A stretch of DNA of 34,911 nucleotides from Exiguobacterium chiriqhucha RW-2 (GCF_000416965.1 NZ_ATCL01000002.1:1-34911), one strand, 5' to 3'. Shown: positions 8,925-16,298, counted from the stretch's first letter. Notes: generated by a model not told the origin, from the sequence alone. Numbers and translations: made by a program.

Positions 8925-8931
8925 ATAGCAT

Positions 8932-9537
8932 TTATTTGGGCCGCTCGATTTCGAACGTTTCGCCGAGCGTCGCATAGAAGTTTCCAGCGAGTCGACTCAC
9001 GGGGGCCAATCGTTCAGCATCGATGCGTCCGGCTTCATACAGGGCCGGATCGATGTGAAACCGAACGACTCGGGCAATCAATAAGTCGGCCGTCACTTTC
9101 CCATTATGCTCGATCGGAACGTGATGATGCAGTTTGCACTCCATCCGAATTTTGGCTTCATGCACACCAGGTGTCTCGATGACATCGCTCGGTGCGATCG
9201 TGAACGTCGTCCGATCGAGTTCGCTTTCCGCTGGCCCTAGATTCGCCGCTGTCTCATTGACGAGCGCCACGTTCGTCTCATCGACGATATGGATGACGAG
9301 TTCTTCTGACGTAATGGCATTGCGGGCCGTATCTTTCATCACACCGTTCTTCCGTTGAACTGACACCGATAGCAGCGGAGGCTCCGACGCCACAATATTG
9401 AAGTAACTAAACGGCGCAGCGTTGATTGTCTCTCCGTTCCGAGTCGTCACAAATGCGATTGGCCGTGGAACGACACTTCCGATTAGAAATTTATACGCGT
9501 CTCGCTCGGTTAACGCGGATGGTTCAATCGATAGCAT
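8932..9537 (-). CDS. Flavin reductase-like (FMN-binding split barrel) protein
   Basis: The protein has 201 residues. Start ATG 9537 follows AGAGGTG at five bases. The N-terminal half has the typical split-barrel pattern of the DIM6/NTAB group: IGSVVPRPIAFVTTRNG, NAAPFSYFNIVASEPPLLSVSV, and a conserved GVMKDTARNA. Members bind FMN and act as flavin reductases or flavoprotein oxidoreductases using NAD(P)H; the closest B. subtilis type I can name is YwrF. The gene is monocistronic and divergent from the histidine kinase. Physiological substrate cannot be read from sequence. Confidence 0.85.
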   Translation of the reverse strand: MLSIEPSALTERDAYKFLIGSVVPRPIAFVTTRNGETINAAPFSYFNIVASEPPLLSVSVQRKNGVMKDTARNAITSEELVIHIVDETNVALVNETAANLGPAESELDRTTFTIAPSDVIETPGVHEAKIRMECKLHHHVPIEHNGKVTADLLIARVVRFHIDPALYEAGRIDAERLAPVSRLAGNFYATLGETFEIERPK

Positions 9538-9792
9538 AATAGCACCTCTTCCTTAATCATTTCTTCTCTTTCAAGCTATCCTTTTCGCTTCGTACGTGTC
9601 AATCGGAAGCACATTTGAATGTGTAAGATGCATAAATCCGGGGTATATCCGTCTAGATATCACATTTAAATAGAGAATCCTGAATGACACTTTATTTGAG
9701 CAATTCGGTGTTCATTTGATTTTTCTTTTTGTATATTTCCGTTATACGACGATGGAGTTGGTTTTTGGTTAAGGAAGGAAGTAGAGCGTATT

Positions 9793-11631
9793 ATGAGCAA
9801 GTGGGTTGAACAATTGAACAGTCGTCAAATTCTCGGCATCCTATATGGAGTATGTATCACTAGTCTCTTTTTAACGGCGATCGGCGCATGGTTCGTTCGG
9901 GACGATACCATATCACCGACCGAACTCCTGACGTTGCGTTGGATTTGGATGACCGGCCTAGTCATGTTTATCACTGCTATTTTATTAATTGGACGTCCTT
10001 TAATCACACGGATGATCAGACAAAATGAGAAGATGCATGCAAAGCAAACAGAGATGCAGTCCGTGATCGAAGCTTCGAAACAAAATGAGACAAAATTACA
10101 ATACCGAAACGAATTGATTGAAGTGCTCGCTTCGAAAGAATCGTTACTCGACTATTCGGCCGTCATCGAAAAGATTGTCTGGTTGACCGAGGCCGAGTTC
10201 GGGGCCGTGCTGCTCGTCAAAGATAATGAAATCACGTCCGTCGTACCGAAAGGAATGACCGCCGAGCAACAAGAAGATTTGAAAGTCCAGTCGCTCTTGT
10301 TAAAACGAGTCATGATTTCCAAATCATTAGAGGCGACTTCAAAGAAAGTAGCCGATCAAATTCATGGCTACCCATATTATATCCATGAGACGGTTATCCC
10401 GGTGAAAGACCCGTCGGACGGAACGATGATTGGTTGCTTATATTTGGCGTGTTACGATGAGCCGTTCGACGCGAGTGAAACATCTGAGTTGAACGCGTTC
10501 GCGAACCAACTGGCCATCTCGCTCCTACGAACACGACTTTATCGCCAGATGCAACAAGACAGAAAAGAAACGGCTCAACTGATCAATTCAGTTCGTGAAG
10601 CCATTCTCTACTTTAACTATGAAGAAGATACGATTGTCGGTAACCGTGCTTTTATCCGCATGTTTGATGAGCTTCAATTTGAATATGCAGGCTATGAGGA
10701 ATTGACGGCGGTATCGATTGATATCGAGCAATTGGCCGAACGTGTCGACCAACAGGACCTCTTCATCAGTTATGTCGAGCGTGTGTTCAATCAAGAACCA
10801 CCAGAAGATGGCCTGTCAATTTCACTTGATCAAGGCGATTGCTTTCTCCAAGTGTATGCGGAGAGCATTTTCCGAGATGGGAAAATTCACGGCACGATGC
10901 TCGTCTTGCGCGATGTGACGGCCGAGACTGAAATCGACCGGATGAAATCAGAGCTTGTCTCGACGGTATCTCACGAGTTGAGAACGCCGCTGTCTTCCAT
11001 CTATGGATTCACAGAGTTGATGCTCGAGCGTGATTTGAAAGAAAGCCGCCGTGAATTGTACTTGAAGACGATTCATGATGAGGCGAAACGTCTCTCTTAC
11101 TTGGTCAACGACTTCCTCGACCTTCAAAAGATGGAGGCCGGAAAACAGACGTTCGAGTGGGAGACGGTCGATTTGCTCGAGCTCGCCCGCGACAGTATCA
11201 GCTTTTATCAAGAGACGACCGATTCGCATCATCTACACCTTGATGCCGATGTCGGACAAGACTTTAAAATCGAGGCCGACTTGGAAGGGATGCGACAGTT
11301 GCTCGGTAACTTGCTCAGTAACGCCATCAAGTATTCCCCAGAAGGCGGCAACGTGCTCGTCTCGTTGGAACGACTCGAAGGACAAGTCGTCATGAAAGTC
11401 CGGGACAACGGGATGGGTATCCCTTCTTCCGCCTTGCCGAACTTGTTCGGCAAATTTTACCGGGTCGATAACTCAGACCGTCGTAAAATCGGAGGGACAG
11501 GACTCGGTCTCGCCATCTGTAAAGAAATCGCGAAAGCGCACGACGGACATTTACACGTTGAATCGATTTACGGGGAAGGTAGCACATTTATTTGTGAATT
11601 GCCGACGTCGAAAGAAGCGATTCATCAATGA
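9793..11631 (+). CDS. Membrane sensor histidine kinase (GAF-PAS-HisKA-HATPase)
   Basis: The protein has 612 residues. Two N-terminal membrane segments (about 13-35 and 48-75) are joined by a very short external loop, so the signal is probably sensed inside the cell or membrane. A coiled linker leads to a GAF-like domain (about 110-255) and a PAS-like domain (about 260-380). The HisKA domain has the phospho-acceptor His394 in VSTVSHELRTPLSS; the catalytic domain shows the N box (LLGNLLSNAIKYSPEGG), G1 (VRDNGMGIP) and G2 (GGTGLGLAICKEI). No response regulator is encoded nearby, so this is an orphan kinase. The Shine-Dalgarno AAGGAAGGAAG is 11 bases from the ATG, rather far. The gene ends in its own strong terminator. 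The phospho-partner is unknown. Confidence 0.93.
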   Translation: MSKWVEQLNSRQILGILYGVCITSLFLTAIGAWFVRDDTISPTELLTLRWIWMTGLVMFITAILLIGRPLITRMIRQNEKMHAKQTEMQSVIEASKQNETKLQYRNELIEVLASKESLLDYSAVIEKIVWLTEAEFGAVLLVKDNEITSVVPKGMTAEQQEDLKVQSLLLKRVMISKSLEATSKKVADQIHGYPYYIHETVIPVKDPSDGTMIGCLYLACYDEPFDASETSELNAFANQLAISLLRTRLYRQMQQDRKETAQLINSVREAILYFNYEEDTIVGNRAFIRMFDELQFEYAGYEELTAVSIDIEQLAERVDQQDLFISYVERVFNQEPPEDGLSISLDQGDCFLQVYAESIFRDGKIHGTMLVLRDVTAETEIDRMKSELVSTVSHELRTPLSSIYGFTELMLERDLKESRRELYLKTIHDEAKRLSYLVNDFLDLQKMEAGKQTFEWETVDLLELARDSISFYQETTDSHHLHLDADVGQDFKIEADLEGMRQLLGNLLSNAIKYSPEGGNVLVSLERLEGQVVMKVRDNGMGIPSSALPNLFGKFYRVDNSDRRKIGGTGLGLAICKEIAKAHDGHLHVESIYGEGSTFICELPTSKEAIHQ

Positions 11632-11663
11632 ACACGACCGGAGTCGTTCCGGTCGTGTTTTTT
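11631..11663 (+). terminator. Histidine kinase terminator
   Basis: Perfect 11-bp stem AACACGACCGG / CCGGTCGTGTT with a 7-base loop followed by a T run, beginning at the last base of the stop codon. Confidence 0.9.
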
Positions 11664-11704
11664 ACGCCTTAGCTTCTATTTTTAGCAGGAATGTTTTGGG
11701 ATAA

Positions 11705-11789
11705 TCTAGAAAAAGAGTAACATCGAGAAACGAAGGCAACATCGATTTACCCTTCCCATTTTTCTCGCAGGTTAAGTCTAGAAAAAGAG
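11705..11789 (+). repeat. Pair of 13-bp direct repeats upstream of the small unknown gene
   Basis: TCTAGAAAAAGAG occurs at 11705-11717 and again at 11777-11789, 72 bases apart. Each copy follows a -10-like or promoter-like A/T segment (GGGATAA before the first, TATACT just after the second). They could be protein binding sites or a remnant of duplication. The rest of 11664-11833 shows no gene. Confidence 0.5.
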
Positions 11790-11833
11790 CTATACTAGTA
11801 AGGAAGAGACAGACAAGATTGGAGGTCATGAAG

Positions 11834-12151
11834 TTGGATCACCGCGACCCACCGTTTTCAGAACTAGGCGACTTTAAACAATGGGGACGTTTTGATATAA
11901 ACGTGCCACTTCAAGGCGGGCAAGCCGAACTGCAAGCTGCCGTATCGATTGTTAGACATCATATTCCTTTGCGGTTGGGTGGGTTTTATATCATCGCGAG
12001 TGAAGATGGGATTTTGCGAAGCGGCTCTCACGATGCCAATTTGCAAAAACATATCATTCACCTGCTCCAACAAGTTCAAACGGGCCATGTGGAAGATGAA
12101 GCATTGATGAACGAACCGATTTGGACGATTCATTATTTCACCACTCCATAA
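11834..12151 (+). CDS. Small protein of unknown function
   Basis: I do not recognise this family. From the TTG at 11834 it has 105 residues; GGAGG lies eight bases upstream. An ATG two codons earlier (11828) is only two bases from GGAGG and a TTG at 11819 precedes it, so the start is uncertain. The protein is soluble, with no signal peptide, membrane segment or cysteine. A conserved-looking middle (HHIPLRLGGFYIIASEDGIL) alternates hydrophobic residues as in a beta-rich fold. It is monocistronic, preceded by the direct repeats at 11705-11789 and followed by a strong terminator, which argues that it is a real gene. Function cannot be inferred. Confidence 0.65.
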   Translation: MDHRDPPFSELGDFKQWGRFDINVPLQGGQAELQAAVSIVRHHIPLRLGGFYIIASEDGILRSGSHDANLQKHIIHLLQQVQTGHVEDEALMNEPIWTIHYFTTP

Positions 12152-12157
12152 ACGACA

Positions 12158-12185
12158 AGAGACGATTCGGGCGTCTCTTTTTTTG
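12158..12185 (+). terminator. Terminator of the small unknown gene
   Basis: AGAGACG-ATTCGGG-CGTCTCT followed by TTTTTTT, six bases after the stop codon. Confidence 0.85.
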
Positions 12186-12188
12186 TGC

Positions 12189-12214
12189 AAAAAAAGAACG
12201 CCTGAGGAGGCGTT
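12189..12214 (-). terminator. Terminator of the RRNPP-type regulator
   Basis: Minus strand AACGCC-TCCTCA-GGCGTT followed by C and a long T run (12189-12195 as A on the plus strand). It overlaps the regulator's stop codon by two bases and is back to back with the plus-strand terminator at 12158-12185. Confidence 0.85.
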
Positions 12215-13475
12215 AATCTGCTTGGGAGCGTATAGATATAACTTTTTCGTAATATTCGGTAGCGAGTTTATATTTACCATTTTCTCTAAGTTCACGCGCC
12301 AACCAAAGAGCATATTTTTCAATATAAACGTAATCGTCGTAGAGTTCGAAATATTGAACTGCCTTTTTTAACGTGTTAATCAATTTGATTTTATCTTGTT
12401 CTTGATAACAGTTTTTATAAATTTCGAAATGATGATCAAATTCTTCTAAACCTTCTTTATCGCCTTTTAGTTCATATCCCTTTTGGAGCCAATTTAATAT
12501 TTCACGTTTATCATTATAATTCGTGTAGCCCTCGATTAAAGAAAGTACGCTAAATAATTTACTTTTAACTTCAATCTTGTATTCAAAACTGCGCATAAAG
12601 TACTCGAGTGCTTTTTCTTGGTCTCCGAGAGAAGAATAAACTTCCCCCATATTGTTGTAGAGCATACCATTATAATTTTTTAAATCAGTTGCACTAATAA
12701 CCTTTACTGCCCGTTGATAATAGGAAAGCGCTTCTGAAAATCTCTTTCTCCGCTTATGTGATAATCCAATTAACAAATGACATTCTACTATTCGTTCTAA
12801 ATAAAAGTGATCTTGAAAATAATCAAGACCGATTTTGACATTTTCAATAGCTTGTAAGTAATCTGCACATCTATAATAAAGTCCGCCCATAATATACCGC
12901 ATATCAGCAACTTCCCAGTCAGGGATTCCTGTATTGACCATTTGTTCATTCAATCTTTCCAGAGCATCTAAACCTGCCTCTTTTTCATTTGCTTGAAACA
13001 ATTTAAGACACTTCAGCAAGTCATACCTGAGCATGTTATCACGGTCTAACTGATCTTCTATCCACCCGATTTCCGTAAAGTATCTGCCTTCTCTACCTGG
13101 CATTACGTCAAATCTAGCTAGGACTAGTAATAAACAAATGTATACTTCCTTTGATTGATTCACCACTGGATTAGAAAGATATTTCTCCACTTCTTTTTGT
13201 TTATCTATATCTTTTCGAGTTAAAATTGCTTCTTTTAGTAGCCCTTGAATTTCTAATTTCACTTTCTCTATTTGTTCACTTAAGTCATAGTAGAGCGGAA
13301 CATCAATATTTAACCTGTCAAATATCATTTCTAGTACTTCTTCACTAGGAGAAGTTTGATTATTTTCGATTTTGCTCAAATAAGAAATCGAACAAACTCC
13401 TCTGGCTAGTACCGATTGCTTCATATTCCTACGCATACGCTCGATTTTTATTAAGTTACCGTAGTTATATTCCAT
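12213..13475 (-). CDS. HTH-TPR transcriptional regulator of the RRNPP type (putative pheromone receptor)
   Basis: The protein has 420 residues from the ATG at 13475. A TTG 11 codons upstream lacks a ribosome site; even the chosen ATG has only AAGGGG at 12 bases, so the start is not certain. Residues about 5-62 form an XRE-type HTH (IKIERMRRNMKQSVLA, then SISYLSKIENNQTSP). The remainder is helical and rich in TPR-like pairs; the clearest is MLYNNMGEVYSSLGDQEKAL with YFMRSF. HTH plus a long TPR array and about 420 residues match NprR closely in design; PlcR and Rap are relatives. Such proteins bind short re-imported peptides. The gene is divergent from an unknown gene and the repeat-peptide gene at 14485-14736, the likely ligand source. 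It is clearly more AT-rich than flanking genes. Receptor role is inferred. Confidence 0.85.
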   Translation of the reverse strand: MEYNYGNLIKIERMRRNMKQSVLARGVCSISYLSKIENNQTSPSEEVLEMIFDRLNIDVPLYYDLSEQIEKVKLEIQGLLKEAILTRKDIDKQKEVEKYLSNPVVNQSKEVYICLLLVLARFDVMPGREGRYFTEIGWIEDQLDRDNMLRYDLLKCLKLFQANEKEAGLDALERLNEQMVNTGIPDWEVADMRYIMGGLYYRCADYLQAIENVKIGLDYFQDHFYLERIVECHLLIGLSHKRRKRFSEALSYYQRAVKVISATDLKNYNGMLYNNMGEVYSSLGDQEKALEYFMRSFEYKIEVKSKLFSVLSLIEGYTNYNDKREILNWLQKGYELKGDKEGLEEFDHHFEIYKNCYQEQDKIKLINTLKKAVQYFELYDDYVYIEKYALWLARELRENGKYKLATEYYEKVISIRSQAD

Positions 13476-13615
13476 CTTATGCGATAGCCCCTTCGTCCTA
13501 ATATCCAATGGTTTTTCATATAATTTTTAGTGAAAATGCAAGTAATCAGGAAACTTTATCTAGAAATCCATTAAAAAACGTGTTTCTCGGCTCCGATTTT
13601 CCCAATCAACAACAG

Positions 13616-13644
13616 TTCGATGGGCGTATTATTCATGATAAGAT
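13616..13644 (+). promoter_or_regulatory. Candidate promoter of the 225-residue gene and pheromone precursor
   Basis: TTCGAT (13616-13621), 17-base spacer, TAAGAT (13639-13644). The -35 is imperfect, as expected of an activated promoter. It lies about 100 bases upstream of the first gene; two dyads immediately follow the -10. The rest of the intergenic region 13476-13615 is AT-rich; I see no clear promoter for the regulator. Confidence 0.45.
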
Positions 13645-13679
13645 TTAACTATAAACAGTTAATAACAATGTGATTATTA
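13645..13679. promoter_or_regulatory. Two overlapping dyads, candidate operators
   Basis: TTAACT-N6-AGTTAA (13645-13662) and TAATAA-N8-TTATTA (13660-13679) lie side by side between the candidate -10 and the coding region. Inverted repeats of this size suit a dimeric HTH regulator such as the divergent RRNPP-type protein. In AT-rich DNA short dyads also arise by chance. Confidence 0.35.
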
Positions 13680-13744
13680 GGTATAAGGAATCAGCTTAAG
13701 TATTTCCAATAAATAATTCATTTATTATGGAGGTGAATACGACA

Positions 13745-14422
13745 ATGGGGAAATTAAATTTTTTACTCGCTGAAGATTACATTAAACCTAAAATCTATTT
13801 TCAATCTAAACAAACACCTACATTTAATGCATCTTATTCGTACGCTGATCGCAATCAGTTTGAGGGGTTAGAGCATTTGACCCAATTGTTATTTTCATCA
13901 AAAGGATTCATTATTAATGCATTTCAAATCGATTATTATCAAACTTTGCCACAACTAATTACAAGAACCCTTAAAGAAAATCGTTCATATAAAAAACTAT
14001 ACATTCTTGGACCTGAACTGTCTCTCTCTATTCTAAAGCGCAGTTCAAAAACCGTCTATGAGAAACACTTTCAAGAATTCGGCTATATCAATGTGGAACG
14101 AGAATTCCAAGGAGTTCTTCGCCAATGCTTAGCTTTATTGCAGGAAGGGCATATCTTATATATTCTTCCGGAAGCATCGATTTGCTGGCGACCAGAATCT
14201 TTTCAATCATTAGAAAATCAACTCTCTCCTCTATGCAGCACATTACTCAGTCAAGAAGCACACGTTCCAATCTTATCCTCTTCGACCAAAGAAGGGTCTG
14301 ACAAAGTCGTGTTACATGAACCGAATGTACCACAACAATATGTCGGAGATTTGGAATCACGTGTTTACCAACAATCAGAATCGGTATATAATTTACTAGA
14401 ATCTCCAGTTTCTGACTACTGA
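13745..14422 (+). CDS. Unknown protein between receptor and pheromone genes (faintly LPLAT-like)
   Basis: The protein has 225 residues from the ATG at 13745, which is eight bases after GGAGGTGA; an upstream in-frame ATG at 13727 overlaps that ribosome site. I do not recognise it with confidence. It has no signal peptide or membrane segment. Its order of segments recalls LPLAT/HtrB-type acyltransferases: a beta strand GFIINAFQIDYYQ where those enzymes have the H-x4-D/E motif, then CLALLQEGHILYILPEAS, then AHVPILSSSTKEGSDKVVLHEP. The catalytic His and acidic residue would be Gln and Gln, so an enzyme of that type would be inactive. Codons are AT-rich like those of the adjacent regulator. The peptide gene follows 62 bases later with no terminator between, suggesting co-transcription. 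Function unknown. Confidence 0.8.
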   Translation: MGKLNFLLAEDYIKPKIYFQSKQTPTFNASYSYADRNQFEGLEHLTQLLFSSKGFIINAFQIDYYQTLPQLITRTLKENRSYKKLYILGPELSLSILKRSSKTVYEKHFQEFGYINVEREFQGVLRQCLALLQEGHILYILPEASICWRPESFQSLENQLSPLCSTLLSQEAHVPILSSSTKEGSDKVVLHEPNVPQQYVGDLESRVYQQSESVYNLLESPVSDY

Positions 14423-14484
14423 GTACTATCACACTAGGAATTGAAGCTTTCAACACAATATTATATTTAGCGGAGGGATTCATG

Positions 14485-14736
14485 ATGAAAAAGATTACAG
14501 GTCTATTATTTATCGTAGCAGCAGTCTTACTATTAGGTAGTTCAATTAAACCAATGGGTGAAGAACTACCTCGCCTTGGTAAATTTGATGTACAAATTCA
14601 ACCATTCGGCGAAGAGCTTCCACGTCTAGGTAAACTTACAGTACCAGTAAAGCAATTTGGTGAAGAATTACCTCGTCTTGGAAAAGTAGAAAGTACAATC
14701 AAACCACTTGGCGAAGAACTTCCACGCCTCGGATAA
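14485..14736 (+). CDS. Secreted tandem-repeat peptide precursor (putative multi-copy pheromone)
   Basis: The protein has 83 residues. ATG 14485 is eight bases after GGAGG and is preferred over the ATG directly before it (14482). Residues 1-20 form a Sec-type signal or membrane anchor: two Lys, then GLLFIVAAVLLLG. All the rest is four copies of a 17-residue unit with consensus [IV][KQ][PQ][MFL]-GEELPRLG-K-[FLV]-x3. The octapeptide GEELPRLG is at residues 25-32, 42-49, 59-66 and 76-83; the last copy lacks the linker and ends at the stop. Export signal, small size, C-terminal peptide and an adjacent HTH-TPR regulator are the hallmarks of RRNPP pheromone genes, but those usually carry one copy. 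Cleavage near the Lys after each copy is plausible. Alternatives: bacteriocin-like or surface-binding repeat peptide. I know no named homologue. Confidence 0.85.
   Translation: MKKITGLLFIVAAVLLLGSSIKPMGEELPRLGKFDVQIQPFGEELPRLGKLTVPVKQFGEELPRLGKVESTIKPLGEELPRLG
14557..14733 (+). repeat. Four in-frame copies encoding GEELPRLG, 51-bp period
   Basis: The octapeptide-coding copies are at 14557-14580, 14608-14631, 14659-14682 and 14710-14733, exactly 51 bp apart. The DNA differs between copies at seven of the eight codons, yet every difference is synonymous (for example Leu as CTA, CTT, TTA, CTT). Confidence 0.97.
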
Positions 14737-14744
14737 TTTTTTAG

Positions 14745-14773
14745 AAAGAGACGCCCTCGTGCGTCTCTTTTTT
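14745..14773 (+). terminator. Terminator of the putative pheromone transcript
   Basis: AGAGACGC-CCTCGT-GCGTCTCT followed by a T run, about ten bases after the stop codon. Confidence 0.9.
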
Positions 14774-14933
14774 ATTTCCGAAACTCTGGAAATAAACTTA
14801 TTGAAAAAAAGTCAAACAATTTACATATTAACCTCCATTTTTTTCTTGTTTCCTTATATAATAACGGAGACATGATGACGATTTCATTTCACAGCTACTT
14901 CACCTATCTTATGAATAAAGGAGCGGATCTCGA

Positions 14934-16262
14934 TTGAACCAAACGAAATCATCTTGGAACTTGAAACTGTTGCTTAGCTCTTCCCTCGTCATTGGTGGCA
15001 TGGCCATCGCCCCATTCGACTTGACGCCGAACGGTTTCGAATCGAGCCGAGTCGAAGCTGCCTCTACATACACGACGACAGCAAACTTGAACCTTCGTTT
15101 AAGTGCCGCCACATGGAGTCCTGTCCTTTTGACGATTCCAAACGGGGCGACCGTCAAATATGTTAGCAAGTACGGCTCTTGGTACAAGGTCAGCTACGGT
15201 GGCAAGACCGGCTACGTCGCTTCGCAATACGTGAAAGTTTCGACTCCCTCGACGATGACGCCGAGCTCAGCCTCGTACTACAAAACGACGGTCAATTTAA
15301 ACTTGCGATTGACGGCAGCCTCGTGGAGCTCGGTCTTGACGACGATCCCGAACGGCGCCACCGTCAAGTATGTCAGTCGTTATGGCTCTTGGTATAAAGT
15401 CAGTTACAACGGAAAGACGGGCTATGTCGCTTCGCAATACTTAACAGCCACCGGAGCCCCGACTACGACGACTTCTACCACGTCCTACCAAACGACGGTC
15501 AACTTGAACATGCGCTTGACGGCAGCCTCGTGGAGCACGGTGTTGCTGACTATCCCAAACGGTGCGACCGTCAAGTACGTCAGCAAGTACGGCTCTTGGT
15601 ATAAGGTCAGTTACGGCGGCAAGACGGGTTACGTCGCTTCACAGTATTTGAAACCGGCCACGACGACGACACCAACAACATCAACGGGTTCAGGTCGGAC
15701 GATCGTGATCGATGCTGGACACGGCGGGAATGACCCAGGGGCTGTGTACGGATCATTGTACGAAAAAGTCATCGCTTTCGATATCGCCGCACGTCTCGCG
15801 AGTACGCTCTCGAATACATATGGCTATAACGCACGGATGACGCGCTCGAACGACGTGTACTTGTCGCTCGCACAACGCGTCGAATTGACAAAATCGTATA
15901 AAGGTAGCGCCTTCGTCAGCATTCATAACAACTCGTCGACGAATACGTCTTACCACGGTCACGAAGTCCTCGTCCCGACCGGTGAAAGTTATACGACGAA
16001 CCCATACATCTCGGCTAGCCGTAGTTTAGGGGCAGCCATCAACCGTGAACTCGGTGTCCGAATCCCAACGATTCGTAACCGCGGTGTGAAATATCAAAAC
16101 GTTTATGTCGTCGGCAAGAACAGCGTCCCATCGACCCTTGTCGAATATGGTTTCATCAGCAACTCGAACGACCGCTCGCACTTGACGAGCACCACATACC
16201 GGCAACGGATGGCAGATGCCACTGCTTCTGGGATTCATCAATTTATGAGCACTTATAAATAA
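14934..16262 (+). CDS. Secreted N-acetylmuramoyl-L-alanine amidase with three SH3 domains
   Basis: The protein has 442 residues from a TTG at 14934, with AAAGGAG ten bases upstream. A signal peptide (LKLLLSSSLVIGGMAIAPF) runs to a probable cleavage near VEAAS. Three nearly identical SH3-type cell-wall-binding modules of about 58 residues follow (roughly 45-102, 115-172, 184-241), each with IPNGATVKYVS, YGSWYKVSY and GKTGYVASQY. A Ser/Thr-rich linker leads to an Amidase_3 domain (about 255-442) with zinc ligands in VIDAGHGG, LYEKV and SIHNN and the catalytic Glu in VEYGFISN. It should cut the bond between muramic acid and L-Ala in peptidoglycan, as in cell separation or lysis. It is monocistronic. 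A TATAAT at 14857-14862 may be its -10; no good -35 is visible. Confidence 0.95.
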   Translation: MNQTKSSWNLKLLLSSSLVIGGMAIAPFDLTPNGFESSRVEAASTYTTTANLNLRLSAATWSPVLLTIPNGATVKYVSKYGSWYKVSYGGKTGYVASQYVKVSTPSTMTPSSASYYKTTVNLNLRLTAASWSSVLTTIPNGATVKYVSRYGSWYKVSYNGKTGYVASQYLTATGAPTTTTSTTSYQTTVNLNMRLTAASWSTVLLTIPNGATVKYVSKYGSWYKVSYGGKTGYVASQYLKPATTTTPTTSTGSGRTIVIDAGHGGNDPGAVYGSLYEKVIAFDIAARLASTLSNTYGYNARMTRSNDVYLSLAQRVELTKSYKGSAFVSIHNNSSTNTSYHGHEVLVPTGESYTTNPYISASRSLGAAINRELGVRIPTIRNRGVKYQNVYVVGKNSVPSTLVEYGFISNSNDRSHLTSTTYRQRMADATASGIHQFMSTYK

Positions 16263-16266
16263 GCAA

Positions 16267-16298
16267 GAGACCTGATCGCATGCGATCAGGTCTCTTTT
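16267..16298 (+). terminator. Amidase terminator (overlaps the 3' end of the GNAT gene)
   Basis: A perfect 28-bp palindrome (16267-16294, arms GAGACCTGATCGCA) followed by TTTT on the plus strand. The convergent GNAT gene stops inside it at 16286. On the minus strand the downstream sequence is less T-rich, but the hairpin may serve both genes. Confidence 0.85.

Noticed and set aside
14441-14469. Separate promoter for the repeat-peptide gene (TTGAAG-17-TATTTA)
   Set aside because: The -10 is poor, and transcription would start at the ribosome site itself. Read-through from the upstream gene is more likely. The small TTGAA/TTCAA dyad there remains unexplained.
14485-14736. Repeat gene as a simple low-complexity or CRISPR-like repeat
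   Set aside because: The repeats are in frame, have a coding pattern with only synonymous changes, and sit behind a signal sequence and ribosome site.
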